Assembly: GCA_902797695.1 (NCBI GenBank)
Contig: CADBTW010000043.1
Span: forward strand, 1 to 47,149
Length of the DNA stretch: 47,149 nucleotides
Direction: 5' to 3'
Origin: an uncultured Sutterellaceae bacterium
Lineage (GTDB): Bacteria > Pseudomonadota > Gammaproteobacteria > Burkholderiales > Burkholderiaceae_F
Shown: positions 6,191 to 14,645 of the stretch, piece by piece
How positions within the stretch are numbered: the stretch's first letter is position 1
How the letters are laid out: each line of letters begins with the position of its first letter
Notes under the pieces: model-generated
What the model was told of the DNA's origin: nothing
What the model saw: only the letters and a program-made list of their open reading frames with translations
Databases searched by the model: none
Program-made: the position numbers and the translations under genes

Positions 6191-6757
6191 TCAGATCTTC
6201 ATGTCGAGCTTCCGGTAGTGCCGGAGCTCCTCGATCGACTCCTCGATGTCCGAGATCGCCTGGTGCTTCGTCGCGCGGCAGGACACCCACACGTCCTCGG
6301 GCTTCCAGCGCTTCACGAGCTCCTTCACCGACGAGACGTCGATCGATCGGTAGTGGAAGAACTGCTCGAGCCTCGGCATCCAGCGCGCCATGAAGCGGCG
6401 GTCCTGGCCGATCGTCGAGCCGCACATCGGGCTCTTCCCCGCGGGAACAAACCGGGAGAAAGTCTCGATGCAGATGTCGGTCGCCTGCTCCTCGTCGATC
6501 GTGCTCTCAAGCACCCGGGCGGTGAGGCCGGAGTTCCCGTGCGTCTTCGTGTTCCACTCGTCCATCGAGTCCATGATCGCCTTGTCCTGGTGGATCGCGA
6601 TCACCGGACCCTCGTGCAGGATGTTGAGCTGCGAATCCGTGATGATCGCGCCGAGCTCGATGATGCGGTTCACCTCAGGCTGCAGCCCGGTCATCTCGAG
6701 GTCGATCCAGATGAGGTTCGATTCGGAGTAGATCGGGTCGCGTACAATTTCTGCCAT
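6191..6757 (-). CDS. orn: Oligoribonuclease
   Basis: A 188-residue 3'-5' exoribonuclease of the DEDDh family that degrades two- to five-base RNA to mononucleotides in the cytoplasm and also clears pGpG. Exo I is NLIWIDLEMTGL with D19 and E21. Exo II contains the conserved GNSGL and DEWN segments, and the catalytic His-Asp is in KHQAISDIEESI near the C-terminus (the usual KHxALDDI with a small variation). Length is normal. It diverges from rsgA across about 135 bases, a neighbour pair common in proteobacteria. Confidence 0.95.
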   Translation of the reverse strand: MAEIVRDPIYSESNLIWIDLEMTGLQPEVNRIIELGAIITDSQLNILHEGPVIAIHQDKAIMDSMDEWNTKTHGNSGLTARVLESTIDEEQATDICIETFSRFVPAGKSPMCGSTIGQDRRFMARWMPRLEQFFHYRSIDVSSVKELVKRWKPEDVWVSCRATKHQAISDIEESIEELRHYRKLDMKI

Positions 6758-6892
6758 TTACTGTTTCCTTGGAATCCCCTCTTGGCGCCGGAAGCCCCGC
6801 TTCAGGCGCCATGGGGCTGAATGCGTTGCCGGAATTCTAATCCCGCGAGGGTGCCAGTCCCGGCCGCTTCCTCCTCCCGACATTCGCCCGAC

Positions 6893-7834
6893 ATGGCAAG
6901 ACCCGCAAAAAAGAAGCCCTCTTCCGACACTTCACGCCTCCCCGTCGGCCGCGTGACCGAGAGCCACGGCCGCCACCACTACGTAAGGGCCGCTGACGGC
7001 TCGCTCTACGAAGCGCACCGCCGGGGGAAGCGCGGCGACGTGGTGGTCGGGGACCTCGTGCGGTATTCGGAGCCCTCGGGCGGCATCGTCGCGATCGAGG
7101 AGATCCTCCCGCGGGAGACACTCCTCTACAGAAGCGACGAATGGCGCGTGAAGGAGCTCGCGTCGAACATCGGCCAGGTCGCGGTCGTCTTCGCGAGCCG
7201 CCCGACCTTCAACCCGTGGTTCATTTGGAAGGCGCTCCTCGCGGCCTCGAAGGCCGGGATCGAGCCGCTCGTCATCCGGAACAAGACCGACATCGCGGAG
7301 GGAGCGGACGAGACTGTCCGGGCTCTCGCCCTCCTCTCCTCGCTCGGCTGCCGCACGGCGTCGGTTTCGGCCGGCAACGACCCTGAAAAGGCGCTTGGAA
7401 CGCTTGAACCCCTTTTCCATGGCCGCCGCACGCTCCTCATCGGCCAGTCCGGCATGGGGAAGTCGACGATCCTCAACCTCCTCATTCCGGAAGCGCGCGC
7501 GGAGACGCAGGAATTCTCCGAGGCTCTCGACCTCGGGAAGCAGACCACCACGGCGACCCGCTGGCACGGGTTCGGCGCGGACGGCGCGATCGTGGACTCA
7601 CCCGGATTCCAGGAGTTCGGGCTCGAGCACCTGGGGCTAGAGGACGTCATCCGCGGGATGCCTGACATCGCGCGGCACGCCTTCAGCTGCCGGTTCGCGA
7701 ACTGCCGGCATCTCACGGAGCCGGGGTGCGGCGTGAAGGCGGCGCTCGACGCGGGCGAAATCGACCCGAAGCGCTACGAGTTCTACCGGGCGATGGCGGA
7801 ACGGATCCTGAGGCGGAAGGCCTACCCCGCCTGA
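6893..7834 (+). CDS. rsgA: Small ribosomal subunit biogenesis GTPase RsgA
   Basis: A 313-residue circularly permuted GTPase that assists late 30S subunit maturation and RbfA release. An N-terminal OB-fold (about 15-80) precedes the permuted G domain: G4 RNKTD near 131, G1 GQSGMGKST at about 184-192, G3 DSPGF near 228. A C-terminal zinc knuckle (Cys, Cys, His, Cys in SCRFANCRHLTEPGC) follows. The ATG at 6893 gives the usual MARPxKKK-like basic start but has no clear ribosome binding site. An in-frame ATG at 6821 would add 24 residues. The gene ends 7 bases from the convergent mutM stop with no terminator between them. Confidence 0.93.
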   Translation: MARPAKKKPSSDTSRLPVGRVTESHGRHHYVRAADGSLYEAHRRGKRGDVVVGDLVRYSEPSGGIVAIEEILPRETLLYRSDEWRVKELASNIGQVAVVFASRPTFNPWFIWKALLAASKAGIEPLVIRNKTDIAEGADETVRALALLSSLGCRTASVSAGNDPEKALGTLEPLFHGRRTLLIGQSGMGKSTILNLLIPEARAETQEFSEALDLGKQTTTATRWHGFGADGAIVDSPGFQEFGLEHLGLEDVIRGMPDIARHAFSCRFANCRHLTEPGCGVKAALDAGEIDPKRYEFYRAMAERILRRKAYPA

Positions 7835-7841
7835 TTCCCCG

Positions 7842-8666
7842 CTACTTCTGGCACTTCGGGCAGAAGCGCGTGCCGCGGCCCGAGACCCGCGAGAGCTCGA
7901 TCGGGGTTCCGCAAACGGGGCAGGGCTCGCCTTCGTGCTCATAGACCCGGAGGTTCGAGACGTTCCCGCCCTCCTTCCCTTCGCCGTTCAGGAAATCGCG
8001 GAACGTGGTGCCGCCCGCACCGAGCGACTCCCCCATCACGGCCTTCACGGCGCGGACGATCGAGTCCGCTTCCTCTGCCGTCACCGTGCGCGACGGCCGG
8101 TCAGGCCGCACCCGGGCGAGGAAGAGCGCCTCGTCCGCGTAGATGTTCCCGATTCCGGCGACCGCCGTTTGGTCGAGGAGCACGGCCTTCACGGGCTTCC
8201 GGACCCGCTGGAGCGCCGCGCGGAGAATTTCCCCCGTGAACCCGGGGGACACGGCGTCAGGCCCCAGCGTGTCGTAGCCCGGGATCCCGGTCGGCCCTTT
8301 CGTCGGAACGATCCAGAGGCACCCGAGCGTCCGGACGTCGCCATAGGAAAGGCGGCCCGAGGAAAGGCGGAAGACGATGTGCGTATGCGGCGGGAGCCCG
8401 GGACCCGGCGTTTCCTCGAAGATCATCCGTCCCGTCATCCTGAGGTGCACGAGGAGCGACTCCGGGCCGTCAAGCGGGAGGAAAAGATATTTGCCCTTCC
8501 GCCCGGCCCCCGTGAACGCGCGGCCAGAAAGGGCCCGGGCGAACTCTTCCGGAGTCCTGTTCCGGACGAGCCTCGGGAGGCGCACGTCGACCGACTCGAT
8601 CCGCTTTCCCGGGAGCTTCTCTCCGAGGTACCGCCTGACTGTCTCGACCTCTGGGAGTTCCGGCAC
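7842..8666 (-). CDS. mutM: Formamidopyrimidine-DNA glycosylase (Fpg/MutM)
   Basis: A 274-residue bifunctional DNA glycosylase/AP lyase that removes 8-oxoguanine and formamidopyrimidines. The start is a GTG at 8664-8666, because the mature enzyme must begin PELPEVETV with catalytic P2 and E3. A longer frame starting upstream would bury the catalytic proline. The conserved GRKGKYLF lysine and the C-terminal four-Cys zinc finger (CPVCG and CPKC) are present. GGGG precedes the start. It begins 4 bases after the stop of the FKBP gene, so the two form an operon. Confidence 0.95.
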   Translation of the reverse strand: MPELPEVETVRRYLGEKLPGKRIESVDVRLPRLVRNRTPEEFARALSGRAFTGAGRKGKYLFLPLDGPESLLVHLRMTGRMIFEETPGPGLPPHTHIVFRLSSGRLSYGDVRTLGCLWIVPTKGPTGIPGYDTLGPDAVSPGFTGEILRAALQRVRKPVKAVLLDQTAVAGIGNIYADEALFLARVRPDRPSRTVTAEEADSIVRAVKAVMGESLGAGGTTFRDFLNGEGKEGGNVSNLRVYEHEGEPCPVCGTPIELSRVSGRGTRFCPKCQK

Positions 8667-8670
8667 GGCG

Positions 8671-9333
8671 CTAGTTCCCCTTCTTCGGGATGAAGGACGT
8701 GAAGAGCCCGGTGCCGAGCGCTTCAGCCGGCTTTTCCATCTCCTCCCGCTTCGCCTCGCGCTCCTCTTCCTCCGCGAGCTTCCGGCGCGCCTCGTCCACT
8801 TCAAGCCGGTCCTCGGCCTCTTCCTTCACCTTTTCGTTCGCGACGCGGAGGAAATCCGGGATGAAGAAGTCGGACTCGTTCACGTCGCCATCCTCCACGG
8901 TCTCGACGCGAAGCACCGTGATCTCGAACCGCAGGGTCCATCCCGCGTACGGGTGGTTCCCGTCCAGCACCGCCATGCCGTCCCCGATGTCGGTCACGAT
9001 GTAGCCCCGGCCGCCGTCCGCGGGAACCCCGGGAATGTGCGCGAAGCGCATGCCCTTCCTCGGCTCCTTCACGCCGAGGCGCTCCGCGGGGACAAGATAG
9101 ACGAGGTTCTCGTCGAAGTCCCCGAAGCTCTCCTCGGGCTCGAGCACGAGGTCGAACCGGTCGCCGTCCTTATGCTTCAGGAGCTCCTGGTCCATGCGCG
9201 GGAAGACGTCCTCGTTCCCCGCGCGGAGCGTCACGCCCTCTTCCCCCGTCTCGTCCACCACGTTCCCCTGGAGGTCCCAGACGGTCACGTGGACCGTGAC
9301 GAGGTCGCCCTCTTCGATCTTTTTCTTTTCCAT
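8671..9333 (-). CDS. SlyD-like FKBP-type peptidyl-prolyl isomerase with acidic helical tail
   Basis: A 220-residue cytoplasmic FKBP-type prolyl isomerase/chaperone of SlyD architecture. The N-terminal FKBP half (about 5-70) is interrupted by an insert-in-flap chaperone domain (about 70-125) and closed by VLDGNHPYAGWTLRFEITVL, the counterpart of SlyD's VDGNHxLAG segment. Residues about 150-205 form a long Glu/Lys/Arg-rich helix, probably coiled coil. The His/Cys metal-binding tail of E. coli SlyD is absent. The ATG at 9333 is chosen; a TTG two codons upstream is possible. It is cotranscribed with mutM. Confidence 0.85.
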   Translation of the reverse strand: MEKKKIEEGDLVTVHVTVWDLQGNVVDETGEEGVTLRAGNEDVFPRMDQELLKHKDGDRFDLVLEPEESFGDFDENLVYLVPAERLGVKEPRKGMRFAHIPGVPADGGRGYIVTDIGDGMAVLDGNHPYAGWTLRFEITVLRVETVEDGDVNESDFFIPDFLRVANEKVKEEAEDRLEVDEARRKLAEEEEREAKREEMEKPAEALGTGLFTSFIPKKGN

Positions 9334-9373
9334 TTGCAAGCCTTGTCCTTGTCAGAGGAGAAGGGGAGGGAAC

Positions 9374-9838
9374 TTATTTTCCTTCGTCCTTCGCCTTCGG
9401 CCCGACCTCGTCCATCACGGACCCCGGCCGGGCCTCATCGTGAAGCTTCGCGAGGAGCCGCGGGTCGTCGATCCGCAGCATCCCCTTCGGGTTCTCGCCC
9501 CAGCGGTTCGCGCCGGGCTTCGACTCCGTGATGAGGAGCGGGACGAAGCCGAGCACGGGGACGAGGAACACGGCGGCGACCCACGCTCCGGGCCGCCCCA
9601 TGTCGTGGAGGCGGCGGACCGACGCGACCCCGATGAACCAGGTGCCGACGAGCGCGGCGAGCGTCCCCGCGGCGGGGGTTCGGCCCGTGCCGAGCGCGAA
9701 GCAGAAGAGCGCCGCGCCGAGCGCCGCGACAAGTCCCCAGAGCACCAGGGCCGCCGCGTAGCGGCTTCGCACGAGCCGGCCCTCAGGGCGCCACGCGGTG
9801 ATGTCGCGGAAAAGCGTCGTGTCCTTTGCGAGTGCCAT
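9374..9838 (-). CDS. DUF805 family inner-membrane protein
   Basis: A 154-residue protein of the DUF805 (YhaH/YhaI) family of unknown function. Three hydrophobic helices (about 28-48, 56-72, 85-105) surround the family motif RRLHDMGRPGAW. The usual terminal GANRWGENP segment follows. A charged, Lys/Asp/Glu-rich tail of about 35 residues is longer than in most members. It lies between bamC and the FKBP gene on the same strand, but a strong hairpin separates it from bamC, so it probably has its own promoter. Confidence 0.85.
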   Translation of the reverse strand: MALAKDTTLFRDITAWRPEGRLVRSRYAAALVLWGLVAALGAALFCFALGTGRTPAAGTLAALVGTWFIGVASVRRLHDMGRPGAWVAAVFLVPVLGFVPLLITESKPGANRWGENPKGMLRIDDPRLLAKLHDEARPGSVMDEVGPKAKDEGK

Positions 9839-9854
9839 GTTCCTTTCTTTTTAG

Positions 9855-9950
9855 AAAAACTGCGGGGGCGGGGCCTGCGGGAAAAGGGCACGGAAGCCGT
9901 CGGAAGGGCCCGTCGCCCTTCCTCCCTTTCCCCGGCAGGCTGCGCCCCCG
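9855..9950 (-). terminator. Large composite hairpin terminating the dapA-bamC transcript
   Basis: The arm 9861-9888 (GGGGGCG, GCCTGC, GGGAAAAGGG in order) pairs with 9924-9950 (CCCTTTCCCC, GGCAGGC, GCCCCC). An inner hairpin AAGGGC (9904-9909)/GCCCTT (9915-9920) lies within it. On the minus strand it is followed by TTTTT (A9855-A9859). A smaller GGGGC-TTCGC-GCCCC hairpin sits at 9971-9985 next to the bamC stop. Confidence 0.7.
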
Positions 9951-9999
9951 GGATTCCCGGCGAAGCGGCCGGGGCTTCGCGCCCCGCCGCCCTCCGGCC

Positions 10000-11217
10000 C
10001 TATCGGGTCTGCTCGCCGAGCAGCGTCACGATCTTCGGCGCGACACCGGTCTTGTCCGGGTTCCCGTTCCCGTCGAGGACGGTGAGCCGGGTCTGCGTGC
10101 CTTCGTTCGCGAGCTTGATCTCGTAGAGCGGCGGCTCAATCGTCTTCGTCTGGCTGAAGAGGTTTGTGAAGAAGCCCTGCTTCCGCTTCATCTCCTCCTC
10201 GTACGAGGGATCGAGGTACTTCACGAGGAAGATCCCCTTCGTGCGGTCGCGGTCGGAAACCGTGAAGTTCATGCGGTCGATCGCGAGCGCCGTGCGGCGC
10301 CAGGCGCGGTCGAACGGCTCCTTGATGATGACGGCGGCGGCCTTGCCGTCCGCGCCGTTCACGATCTCGCTCTTGTAGACCGGGGTGGAGAGCCCGGTGT
10401 CGCCCGCCGCCTTCTCGGCCTTCGCGGCCTTGACGGACGGCAGCTCGGACTTCTTCAGGTTCGGGTTGAACTCCTCCTCGATCTTCTGTGCGAGCCGCGT
10501 CGCCATCTCGGCCTCAAGCTGCGGGTCGCGGGGGCCCGGCTGCCAGACGGTCTGGTCGTTCTGGCTCCCCTTCACCACCTCGACCATCGAGCGGTGGGTG
10601 ATGTAGATGTCAGTCGCGCCGTCCTCGGACCGCTCCATGCGGCAGCGGTACTGGTCACGCTCGCCGGTCGAGTAGATCGCGTCGATCAGCTTCCCGATCG
10701 TCGCGCGGATGATGTCCTGCGGGAGCCGCGCCTTGTTCTCGGCCCACTCGGTCTCGATGTAGCCGGTCTTCGGGTCCTGGCTGCGGATCGTGAGGCCGAC
10801 GGAAGCCCAGAAGTCCTGCACCACCGGCCAGAGCTTCTCGGCCGGGACCTTCGTGTGGACCCAGCGGATGTCGCCCTCGTGCATCACCTTCGCGGTCACC
10901 GTGACGGGGAGGACGTTCGCGGATCCGGGCTGGACCGTCGTCGCGCCCGGGTGCGACGCCTTCGTCTCGGCTTCGGCGCGGCGTGAGATGTCCGTCGCGC
11001 TCACGGCGCCGGGACGCGCCGGCACGTTGTACTTGTTTTCGCGCGGAAGCTGCGAAAGGTCCGGCGGGACCTCGAGCGGCGCCCTCGACGTGCTCGACTC
11101 GTACTGGATCTTGTCCGTCGTGAACTGGGAGCCGAGGCTGTTCAGGTAGGAGCAGCCGCTGAGCGCAAGCACGGGAACCGCGGCGAGAAGAGCGGCGCGG
11201 CAAAGTTTTTTCGTCAT
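10000..11217 (-). CDS. bamC: Outer membrane assembly lipoprotein BamC
   Basis: A 405-residue lipoprotein subunit of the BAM complex, which folds beta-barrel proteins into the outer membrane. The signal peptide ends in the lipobox LALSGC. An unstructured BamD-binding stretch follows (about 25-110, with the conserved DKIQYESSTSRAPLEVPPDL region), then two helix-grip domains. The ATG at 11217 gives a proper MTKK lipoprotein signal; a longer frame upstream would disrupt it. At 405 residues it is longer than E. coli BamC (344). It lies 32 bases after dapA, the same dapA-bamC (nlpB/dapX) order as in enterobacteria. Confidence 0.9.
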   Translation of the reverse strand: MTKKLCRAALLAAVPVLALSGCSYLNSLGSQFTTDKIQYESSTSRAPLEVPPDLSQLPRENKYNVPARPGAVSATDISRRAEAETKASHPGATTVQPGSANVLPVTVTAKVMHEGDIRWVHTKVPAEKLWPVVQDFWASVGLTIRSQDPKTGYIETEWAENKARLPQDIIRATIGKLIDAIYSTGERDQYRCRMERSEDGATDIYITHRSMVEVVKGSQNDQTVWQPGPRDPQLEAEMATRLAQKIEEEFNPNLKKSELPSVKAAKAEKAAGDTGLSTPVYKSEIVNGADGKAAAVIIKEPFDRAWRRTALAIDRMNFTVSDRDRTKGIFLVKYLDPSYEEEMKRKQGFFTNLFSQTKTIEPPLYEIKLANEGTQTRLTVLDGNGNPDKTGVAPKIVTLLGEQTR

Positions 11218-11249
11218 ATAAGCAAAAAAGCGTTCAATGCAGGATGGGA

Positions 11250-12131
11250 TCAGATGAGCCCGGCGTGGGCGAGCGCCGCTTCGACCTTCGGTTCGCAGCC
11301 CTTCGAGAGCCAGGTGAGCGGAAGGCGGATTCCGGACGGGATCTTCCCCATGCGCCAGAGCGCCCACTTCACGGGGATCGGGTTCGATTCGCAGAAGAGG
11401 TTCTTGTGGAGCGGGAGGAGCTTCTCGTTGATCTCACGGGCACGCGCGAGGTCGCCCGAGAACACGGCCGCAGCCATCTCGTGCATGAGGCGCGGGGCGA
11501 CGTTCGCCGTAACCGAGATCACGCCCTGGCCACCCGCCGCCATGAAGGCGAAGGCGGAGTCGTCGTTCCCGGAGAAGAGCGAGAAATCGGCGCCCTTCGG
11601 AAGCGCGGCGAGGAGCTGCTCCTCGCGCGCGAGGTCGCCCGTCGCATCCTTGAGGCCCGCGATCCCGGGGACTTCGGCGAGCCGGAGCACGGTCTCGTTC
11701 GAGAGGTCGCGTCCGGTGCGGCTCGGCACGTTGTAGAGGATAACGGGGAGGCCGCCTTCGCGCGCGATGGTGGAGAAGTGCTGGAAAAGCCCTTCCTGCG
11801 TCGGTTTGTTGTAGTAGGGGACGACCTGCAGCGTGTAGTCGGCGCCGACTTCCTTCGCTTCGCGCGTGAGCCGGACAGCCTCTGCGGTGCTGTTCGCGCC
11901 GGTGCCCGCGACCACCGGGACACGGCCCGCGACCGCCTCCACGGCGGCCTTCACGACCGCGGTGTGCTCTTCCATCGAGAGCGTCGGGCTTTCGCCCGAG
12001 GTCCCGACGGTTACGATCCCGTCGGCGCCTTCCTGCACCTGCCAGTCGATCAGCTTCCTGTAGCAGTCGAAGTCAACCGATCCGTCTTCCTTCATCGGAG
12101 TGACGACCGCGATCAATGCGCCTTTAATCAT
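11250..12131 (-). CDS. dapA: 4-hydroxy-tetrahydrodipicolinate synthase
   Basis: A 293-residue (beta/alpha)8-barrel aldolase that condenses pyruvate with aspartate semialdehyde, the first committed step to diaminopimelate and lysine. The Schiff-base lysine is K161 (GLKDATGD). Y133 and R138 (YNVPSRTGRD) complete the active site at the same positions as in E. coli, and GTSGES near 43-48 is conserved. A GAGG ribosome binding site precedes the ATG. It is followed by bamC in one operon. The window also holds dapL, which suggests that the diaminopimelate route branches to the aminotransferase variant. Confidence 0.96.
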   Translation of the reverse strand: MIKGALIAVVTPMKEDGSVDFDCYRKLIDWQVQEGADGIVTVGTSGESPTLSMEEHTAVVKAAVEAVAGRVPVVAGTGANSTAEAVRLTREAKEVGADYTLQVVPYYNKPTQEGLFQHFSTIAREGGLPVILYNVPSRTGRDLSNETVLRLAEVPGIAGLKDATGDLAREEQLLAALPKGADFSLFSGNDDSAFAFMAAGGQGVISVTANVAPRLMHEMAAAVFSGDLARAREINEKLLPLHKNLFCESNPIPVKWALWRMGKIPSGIRLPLTWLSKGCEPKVEAALAHAGLI

Positions 12132-12260
12132 GGGAAAACCTCATAAAGAACCCTGCTCGCCGGAATTCCGGGCGAGGATCCTGCTCCAACCGGGCAGGGA
12201 AAAATTCAATAAGCCAGCCGATTTTAAAACAACGGGAGGGACTGCATTTCCTGGCCCCGC

Positions 12261-12827
12261 CTACTTCGAGCGCAAGGGGAACCGGAGCGCGGCCCCAGGC
12301 CTCGCTTCCTTCACGGCGCAGATCCGCTCGACATAGGCCCCGCCCGCCTTCCCGCACTCGTACGCCGCGACGGCAAGGGGCCTGACAAGCTCCAGAAGCT
12401 CTCCCGCCCGGAGCCAGTGCGCCGGATTCGCGGGCTTCCCGAAGACCTCGGCCTGGGGCGACGTGAAGGTCTGGCAGATGAGGACGCCGCCGGGCTCAAG
12501 CGCATCGACGAGATGGGGAAAGAGCGGCCTGTGGAGATAGTTGCAGACGATGATCCCCGCGAACTTCTCGCTTCCAAGCGGCCACCCGCCGCTTTCGAGG
12601 TCAGCCCGCCGGAACTCGATCTCGGGGAACCCGAGCGCGCGGCCCGCGAACGCGGGATCCCGATCTACCGCGAGCACCCGGTATCCGTAGAGCGCGGCGA
12701 GGAGCGAATGCCGTCCGAGGCCGCAGGCGACGTCAAGCACCCGGCTGCCGTCCTCCGGAACGCAGGGGAGGAACCGCTCGACCCAGGGGCAGATCGAAAG
12801 CGTCGTGCCGGTTCTCGCTGTCGTCAT
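12261..12827 (-). CDS. Class I SAM-dependent methyltransferase, substrate unknown
   Basis: A 188-residue Rossmann-fold methyltransferase of the Methyltransf_25/TehB-like group. Motif I is VLDVACGLGRHS (about 29-40), the acidic ribose-binding residue is in VLAVDRDP near 50, and motif IV is GIIVCNYLHRPLF near 95. The substrate cannot be told from sequence. The ATG at 12827 has AGGAG at optimal distance (12837-12842 reversed). It lies 33 bases after the M50 protease gene on the same strand and is probably cotranscribed with it. Confidence 0.85.
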   Translation of the reverse strand: MTTARTGTTLSICPWVERFLPCVPEDGSRVLDVACGLGRHSLLAALYGYRVLAVDRDPAFAGRALGFPEIEFRRADLESGGWPLGSEKFAGIIVCNYLHRPLFPHLVDALEPGGVLICQTFTSPQAEVFGKPANPAHWLRAGELLELVRPLAVAAYECGKAGGAYVERICAVKEARPGAALRFPLRSK

Positions 12828-12859
12828 TCGGTGTCTTCTCCTAACGAAAGGCCCGCGGC

Positions 12860-13513
12860 CTAGAGGTCCGCGACAAACATGACCACGGACTGGCCGAACG
12901 AAACGAGGGGTCCAACGAAGAACCCGCTCGCCCCGACGAAGACGAGCGCGAGCACGATCCACATTCCGTAGGGCTCGAGCCGGTCGAGGTAGCGGCCGAC
13001 GCTCCAGGGAAGCACCCCGACCGCGACCCGGCCGCCGTCAAGCGGCGGTATCGGGATCAGGTTGAAGGCCATGAGGAAGATGTTGATGCTGATTCCGAAG
13101 GCGGCCATCCGGAGGAAGAATTCCTCGCTCACCCCGAGCACGAGGAGCACCTTGAGGAGGATCCCCCAGAGGATCGCCTGCAAGAGGTTGCTCGCGGGCC
13201 CCGCGAGCGCGACCCAGATCATGTCCCGCTTCGGGTTGCGGAGCGCGCCGAAGTTCACGGGAACCGGCTTCGCCCAGCCGAAGATGAAGCCCGCGGCCCC
13301 GGTCGCAGCCGACCCGGCGAGCATGATGAGCGGAAGGATGATTGTCCCGAAGGGATCGATGTGCTTCGCCGGATTCAGCGTGACGCGGCCCGCGAACCAC
13401 GCGGTCCGGTCGCCGAAGCGCATCGCGGCGTAGCCGTGCGCCGCCTCGTGGAGCGTGATCGAGAAGATGAGCGGGATCGCGCAGACTGCTATCAGCTGGA
13501 TGATCGAATTCAT
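12860..13513 (-). CDS. Site-2 protease family membrane metallopeptidase (M50)
   Basis: A 217-residue polytopic membrane protease of the compact M50 group without PDZ domains. The zinc motif HEAAH is at residues 22-26 in the first helix, and the third ligand is in NLIPIPPLDGGR near 150-161. About five hydrophobic helices cover the chain. Relatives cleave substrates within the membrane, but the role of this short group is poorly known. In many betaproteobacteria it neighbours the PHP phosphoesterase gene, as it does here (62 bases apart). Confidence 0.9.
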   Translation of the reverse strand: MNSIIQLIAVCAIPLIFSITLHEAAHGYAAMRFGDRTAWFAGRVTLNPAKHIDPFGTIILPLIMLAGSAATGAAGFIFGWAKPVPVNFGALRNPKRDMIWVALAGPASNLLQAILWGILLKVLLVLGVSEEFFLRMAAFGISINIFLMAFNLIPIPPLDGGRVAVGVLPWSVGRYLDRLEPYGMWIVLALVFVGASGFFVGPLVSFGQSVVMFVADL

Positions 13514-13575
13514 GGTGGGCAGAGTTTATCAGGGGAAGGAAGGGCAAAGGAGCCCGTTCCGCCCCCTTCCCTTCA

Positions 13576-14436
13576 TCAAGCCGAGCGGAACGATTCGGAA
13601 AGCCCCGGGATGTGACGCCACACGGGATCGAGCCCCTCGGGGAGCGGGTGCAGGTCACCCGGCCTCGGGCGGTGCCCGGAGAGCGAATGGAAGTCGGAGC
13701 CGACGCTCGCAAACAGACCGTGGCGCCTCGCGAAGGCCTCGATCGAGCGCTCGGTGTCGGGGCTCTGGCTCCCGGAGCAGACCTCGATCCCGCGGCCGCC
13801 TTCCGAAACGAAGAGCTCGACGAGCGACGAGAGCGGATGCTCGGGCTCGAGCTTGTAGCGGCCGGGGTGCGCGAGGACCGGGATCCCGCCCGCGCTCCGG
13901 ATGATCCTGATCCCTTCGCCGACGGTCGGCCACACGGTTTCGACGAAGGCGGGGCAGCCGTCCCCGAGGTACTTGTCGAAGGCGTCCTGCACGTTCGGGA
14001 CATAGCGGTTCAGCTTCATCCAGCGCGCGAAGTGCATGCGGGAGAGGCTTCCCGGGTTCTTCGCGAACCGGAGCGCCCCCTCGTACGCGCCCGGGAACCC
14101 GAGCGCCTCGAGCTTCCGGCCGATCTCGACCCCGCGGGCGAGCCGCTGGCTTCCGACCCGGGCGAAGGCCGAGTCGAGCACGCCGTCTGTGTAGTTCACG
14201 CCGAGCCCGACGATGTGGATCGAGTGATGGTGCCAGAGGGTCGAGACCTCGACCCCCGGCACGAAGGGGATGCCGAAGGAAGCGGCCGCGGCCGCTGCTT
14301 CCGCGACACCGCCCACCGTGTCGTGGTCCGTGAGCGCGAGAAGGTCCACGCCGCAGGAGTCTGCGAGCGTCACGAGTTCCGTCGGGGACAGCGTCCCGTC
14401 GGACGCCGTCGAATGCGTGTGGAGATCTGGCTTCAT
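13576..14436 (-). CDS. PHP-domain phosphoesterase (Rnm/YciV-type 5'-nucleotidase/exonuclease)
   Basis: A 286-residue PHP-fold metal hydrolase. Metal ligands are visible in LHTHSTASDG (5-14), ALTDHDT (about 34-40), E63 in PGVEVS, HPGRYK near 190 and GSDFHS near 244. Characterised relatives (E. coli Rnm/YciV, Chromobacterium CV1693) release 5' nucleotides from RNA ends or dephosphorylate 3',5'-bisphosphates. The ATG at 14436 starts the domain exactly at the PHP motif. The longer open frame upstream is not coding, since it would overlap the hslO start. It diverges from hslO. Confidence 0.85.
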   Translation of the reverse strand: MKPDLHTHSTASDGTLSPTELVTLADSCGVDLLALTDHDTVGGVAEAAAAAASFGIPFVPGVEVSTLWHHHSIHIVGLGVNYTDGVLDSAFARVGSQRLARGVEIGRKLEALGFPGAYEGALRFAKNPGSLSRMHFARWMKLNRYVPNVQDAFDKYLGDGCPAFVETVWPTVGEGIRIIRSAGGIPVLAHPGRYKLEPEHPLSSLVELFVSEGGRGIEVCSGSQSPDTERSIEAFARRHGLFASVGSDFHSLSGHRPRPGDLHPLPEGLDPVWRHIPGLSESFRSA

Positions 14437-14566
14437 TTGTTCTTGTCCGGACGAGCTTCCCGCCGGGGGAAAGGGAAGGCCGTCCGGTCCTCGATAAAAC
14501 TGATTCTCATATGGTACGACCGCTCGGGGCCTGCCGGGGCCCCCGCGTGCACCCGCCTCCAAGGTA

Positions 14567-14594
14567 TTGAAAACCGCCTCGCAGGTCCCCATAT
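14567..14594 (+). promoter_or_regulatory. Heat-shock (sigma-32 type) promoter of hslO
   Basis: TTGAA at 14567-14571 and CCCCATAT at 14587-14594 are 15 bases apart, which fits the sigma-32 consensus CTTGAA-N13-17-CCCCATnT. Transcription would start near 14601, about 45 bases before hslO. The redox chaperone Hsp33 is a heat-shock gene in E. coli, which supports the call. Confidence 0.75.
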
Positions 14595-14645
14595 AAGCAG
14601 GTATATTGGCTTTCCACTTCTTACAGCAATAGGGATCGATTCCGC

